DNA from: CAJQGY01 sp964417685
Lineage (GTDB): Bacteria; Pseudomonadota; Gammaproteobacteria; Magnimaribacterales; D2472
Direction: 5' to 3'
Length of the DNA stretch: 24,367 nt
Assembly (NCBI GenBank): GCA_964417685.1
Contig: CAYQIT010000012.1
Coordinates: forward strand, 1-24,367
Positions within the stretch are counted from its first letter, which is position 1, and each line of letters opens with the position of its first letter. Made by a program: the position numbers and the translations under genes. Below the pieces are notes generated by a model that ran no database searches, had not been told where the DNA came from, and saw nothing but the letters and a program-made list of their open reading frames with translations. Positions 23,371 through 24,367 of the stretch are shown here, piece after piece.

Positions 23371-23755
23371 TTGGAAAAAACCAACAGTTCAAATGCTTGG
23401 TAGGTGGCAGCCATGGCATGATGGACATCAAGCTCTTTTTAAGAGATGCATATTAAAAACTGGGCAAGTTATTATCCAAGTTAGAGATGTTGAAGGTGCT
23501 TCAGGGGGAATTGGTCAAGATGATAACCCATTTAACTGGGATGATGTATGCAAAAATATTGAATCGGGTTTATCAAAAGATGGTTTTTCACGAGGTATAG
23601 ATTATGAAATCATGCTCGTTCCAAATATAACAAACATTTCATATGGAAGAGGTGTGGGCTACGTATTTGAAGAAGAAATTTTTGATGAAGCAACTCACTC
23701 TATTAGCGCTACTAAAATAAGAGAGGATCTTAGAGAAAAAGGTAAATTAAAATAG
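23363..23755 (+). CDS. small nucleotidylyltransferase (cytidylyltransferase-like superfamily)
   Basis: A 130-residue HIGH-superfamily nucleotidylyltransferase that joins a phosphorylated compound to a nucleotide. GRWQPWHDGHQALF carries the HxGH-type nucleotide loop (HDGH), and SISATKIREDL is the ISSTxIR-type C-terminal motif. NadM/NadR-like and CDP-alcohol-forming enzymes share this layout, so the nucleotide and substrate cannot be told apart here. The start is a GTG at 23363 inside the end of the kinase gene; the first ATG (residue 11) would remove the first strand. It ends by overlapping the convergent arsC-like gene by 9 bases. Confidence 0.8.
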   Translation: MFDWKKPTVQMLGRWQPWHDGHQALFKRCILKTGQVIIQVRDVEGASGGIGQDDNPFNWDDVCKNIESGLSKDGFSRGIDYEIMLVPNITNISYGRGVGYVFEEEIFDEATHSISATKIREDLREKGKLK

Positions 23756-24097
23756 CTTTAGCACATTCTCTGGTGGTCTTCCTATTACCCCCCTATTTCC
23801 TTTTATCACTATAGGTCTCTCAATAATTTTTGGGTATTTGATCATAAATTCTATAAGCGTTTCATCTTCATCATCATGCTGTGACAATTTATTTTCTTTA
23901 TAGTCCGCCTCTCCAGATCTTAAAATATCTTTTGGATTTAATTCTAAGATATCTAAAACATTTTTAATGGTTTTTTTGTCAAGCGTTTCTTGAAGGTATA
24001 GAAAGATTTCATAATCCTTATTATTTGATTCTAATATCTCCAAAGCTTGCCTAGATTTGCTGCATCTGGGGTTATGAAAAATTCTATATTCAGCCAT
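23747..24097 (-). CDS. arsC: arsenate reductase (glutaredoxin type) ArsC-like protein
   Basis: A 116-residue thioredoxin-fold protein of the ArsC/Spx/YffB group. The N-terminal FHNPRCSKSRQAL holds the catalytic Cys12, and IERPIVIKGNRGVIGRPPENV is the C-terminal signature with the Arg-Pro segment and later arginine. ILRSGEADYKE supplies the middle arginine. It would reduce arsenate with glutathione and glutaredoxin. No arsB, arsR or other arsenic gene is near, so a general redox role is also possible. It lies 6 bases after a saccharopine dehydrogenase-like gene on the same strand. Confidence 0.85.
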   Translation of the reverse strand: MAEYRIFHNPRCSKSRQALEILESNNKDYEIFLYLQETLDKKTIKNVLDILELNPKDILRSGEADYKENKLSQHDDEDETLIEFMIKYPKIIERPIVIKGNRGVIGRPPENVLKLF

Positions 24098-24103
24098 TAT
24101 GAA

Positions 24104-24367
24104 TTATTCCTTTCTAAATGTTAGTCCTGCATTTTCTTCAAGTCTTTTAACAAGTTTCAATCCCATTGAAGCGGCAGGAGTATATATCCCTCCCTTAAGG
24201 TCTTGACAGTCTTTTACAAGACAAATTGCACTCTCCGTAATCATTTTAGAAGTAGATCCATAACCAGGATCCATATCTCCTGCAACTGAAGCCCTTATTA
24301 CTCCGTCTTCAGTGTCGGCACAAAACAACACATCATAGTGTCCTTTCTCTCTAGATTCTCTTGAAGG
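24104..24367 (-). CDS. saccharopine dehydrogenase-like / trans-acting enoyl reductase-like protein (C-terminal part)
   Basis: Only the last 87 codons lie in the window; the frame stays open to base 24367 (PSRESREKGHYDVLF before the internal GTG at 24331, which is not a start). The visible part carries MDPGYGSTSKMITESAICLV and GGIYTPAASMGLKLVKRL, the typical end of the saccharopine dehydrogenase NADP-binding family, which includes trans-acting enoyl reductases. The N-terminal Rossmann domain, which would confirm this, is outside the window. It is upstream of, and likely co-transcribed with, the arsC-like gene. Confidence 0.75.
   Translation of the reverse strand, partial: PSRESREKGHYDVLFCADTEDGVIRASVAGDMDPGYGSTSKMITESAICLVKDCQDLKGGIYTPAASMGLKLVKRLEENAGLTFRKE

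Noticed and set aside
1..24367. Mobile elements, CRISPR arrays, tRNA or rRNA genes
   Set aside because: No transposase or integrase proteins, no regularly spaced repeats, and no cloverleaf or rRNA-like sequence were seen on reading both strands.

Overview
The window is 24.4 kb of AT-rich, very gene-dense bacterial chromosome. Genes are separated by a few bases or overlap, convergent neighbours overlap at their stop codons, and few starts have a clear Shine-Dalgarno sequence. Close matches to gammaproteobacterial XthA, TadA, Prc and RraA, together with the compact AT-rich style and many acyl-CoA dehydrogenases, suggest a streamlined marine gammaproteobacterium of the SAR86 kind. That placement is inference; there is no rRNA or marker tree here. 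I found no tRNA, rRNA, CRISPR array, insertion sequence, integrase or phage gene.

Layout. (1) 96-3352 (+): a large/small pair of acyl-CoA dehydrogenases and a PlsC-type acyltransferase behind a good -10 box. (2) 3341-5078: rraA (-) and a nitronate monooxygenase-like gene (+), divergent around a 91-bp control region. (3) 5086-6967 (-): a glutathione S-transferase overlapping an exported MsrA-thioredoxin-MsrB fusion. (4) 7068-16157 (+): the centrepiece, a tightly packed catabolic set. It holds a biotin-dependent acyl-CoA carboxylase (carboxyltransferase plus biotin carboxylase/carrier), a TetR-family regulator, an AtuA-family protein, an enoyl-CoA hydratase and a second large/small acyl-CoA dehydrogenase pair. 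(5) 16174-19486 (+), same direction with small gaps: Prc protease, exonuclease III and a GNAT acetyltransferase. (6) 19483-21781 (-): tadA, a CIA30-domain exported protein and an old-yellow-enzyme-type oxidoreductase. (7) 21878-23755 (+): three overlapping genes for a SAM methyltransferase-like protein, a shortened CysC-like kinase and a small nucleotidylyltransferase. (8) 23747-24367 (-): an ArsC-like reductase and the C-terminal part of a saccharopine dehydrogenase-like protein that runs off the window.

How the genes may work together. Region 4 has the logic of acyclic terpene (Atu) or leucine (Liu) degradation: dehydrogenate a beta-methyl acyl-CoA, carboxylate the methyl group of the resulting 3-methyl-enoyl-CoA, then hydrate the product. 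It differs from the Pseudomonas atu cluster in three ways: a two-subunit dehydrogenase stands in for AtuD, the carboxyltransferase has a longer loop near its active site, and the SDR and acyl-CoA ligase genes are absent. A 28-bp inverted repeat just before the first carboxylase gene is a candidate operator for the embedded TetR regulator. The pathway's real substrate cannot be read from the sequence.
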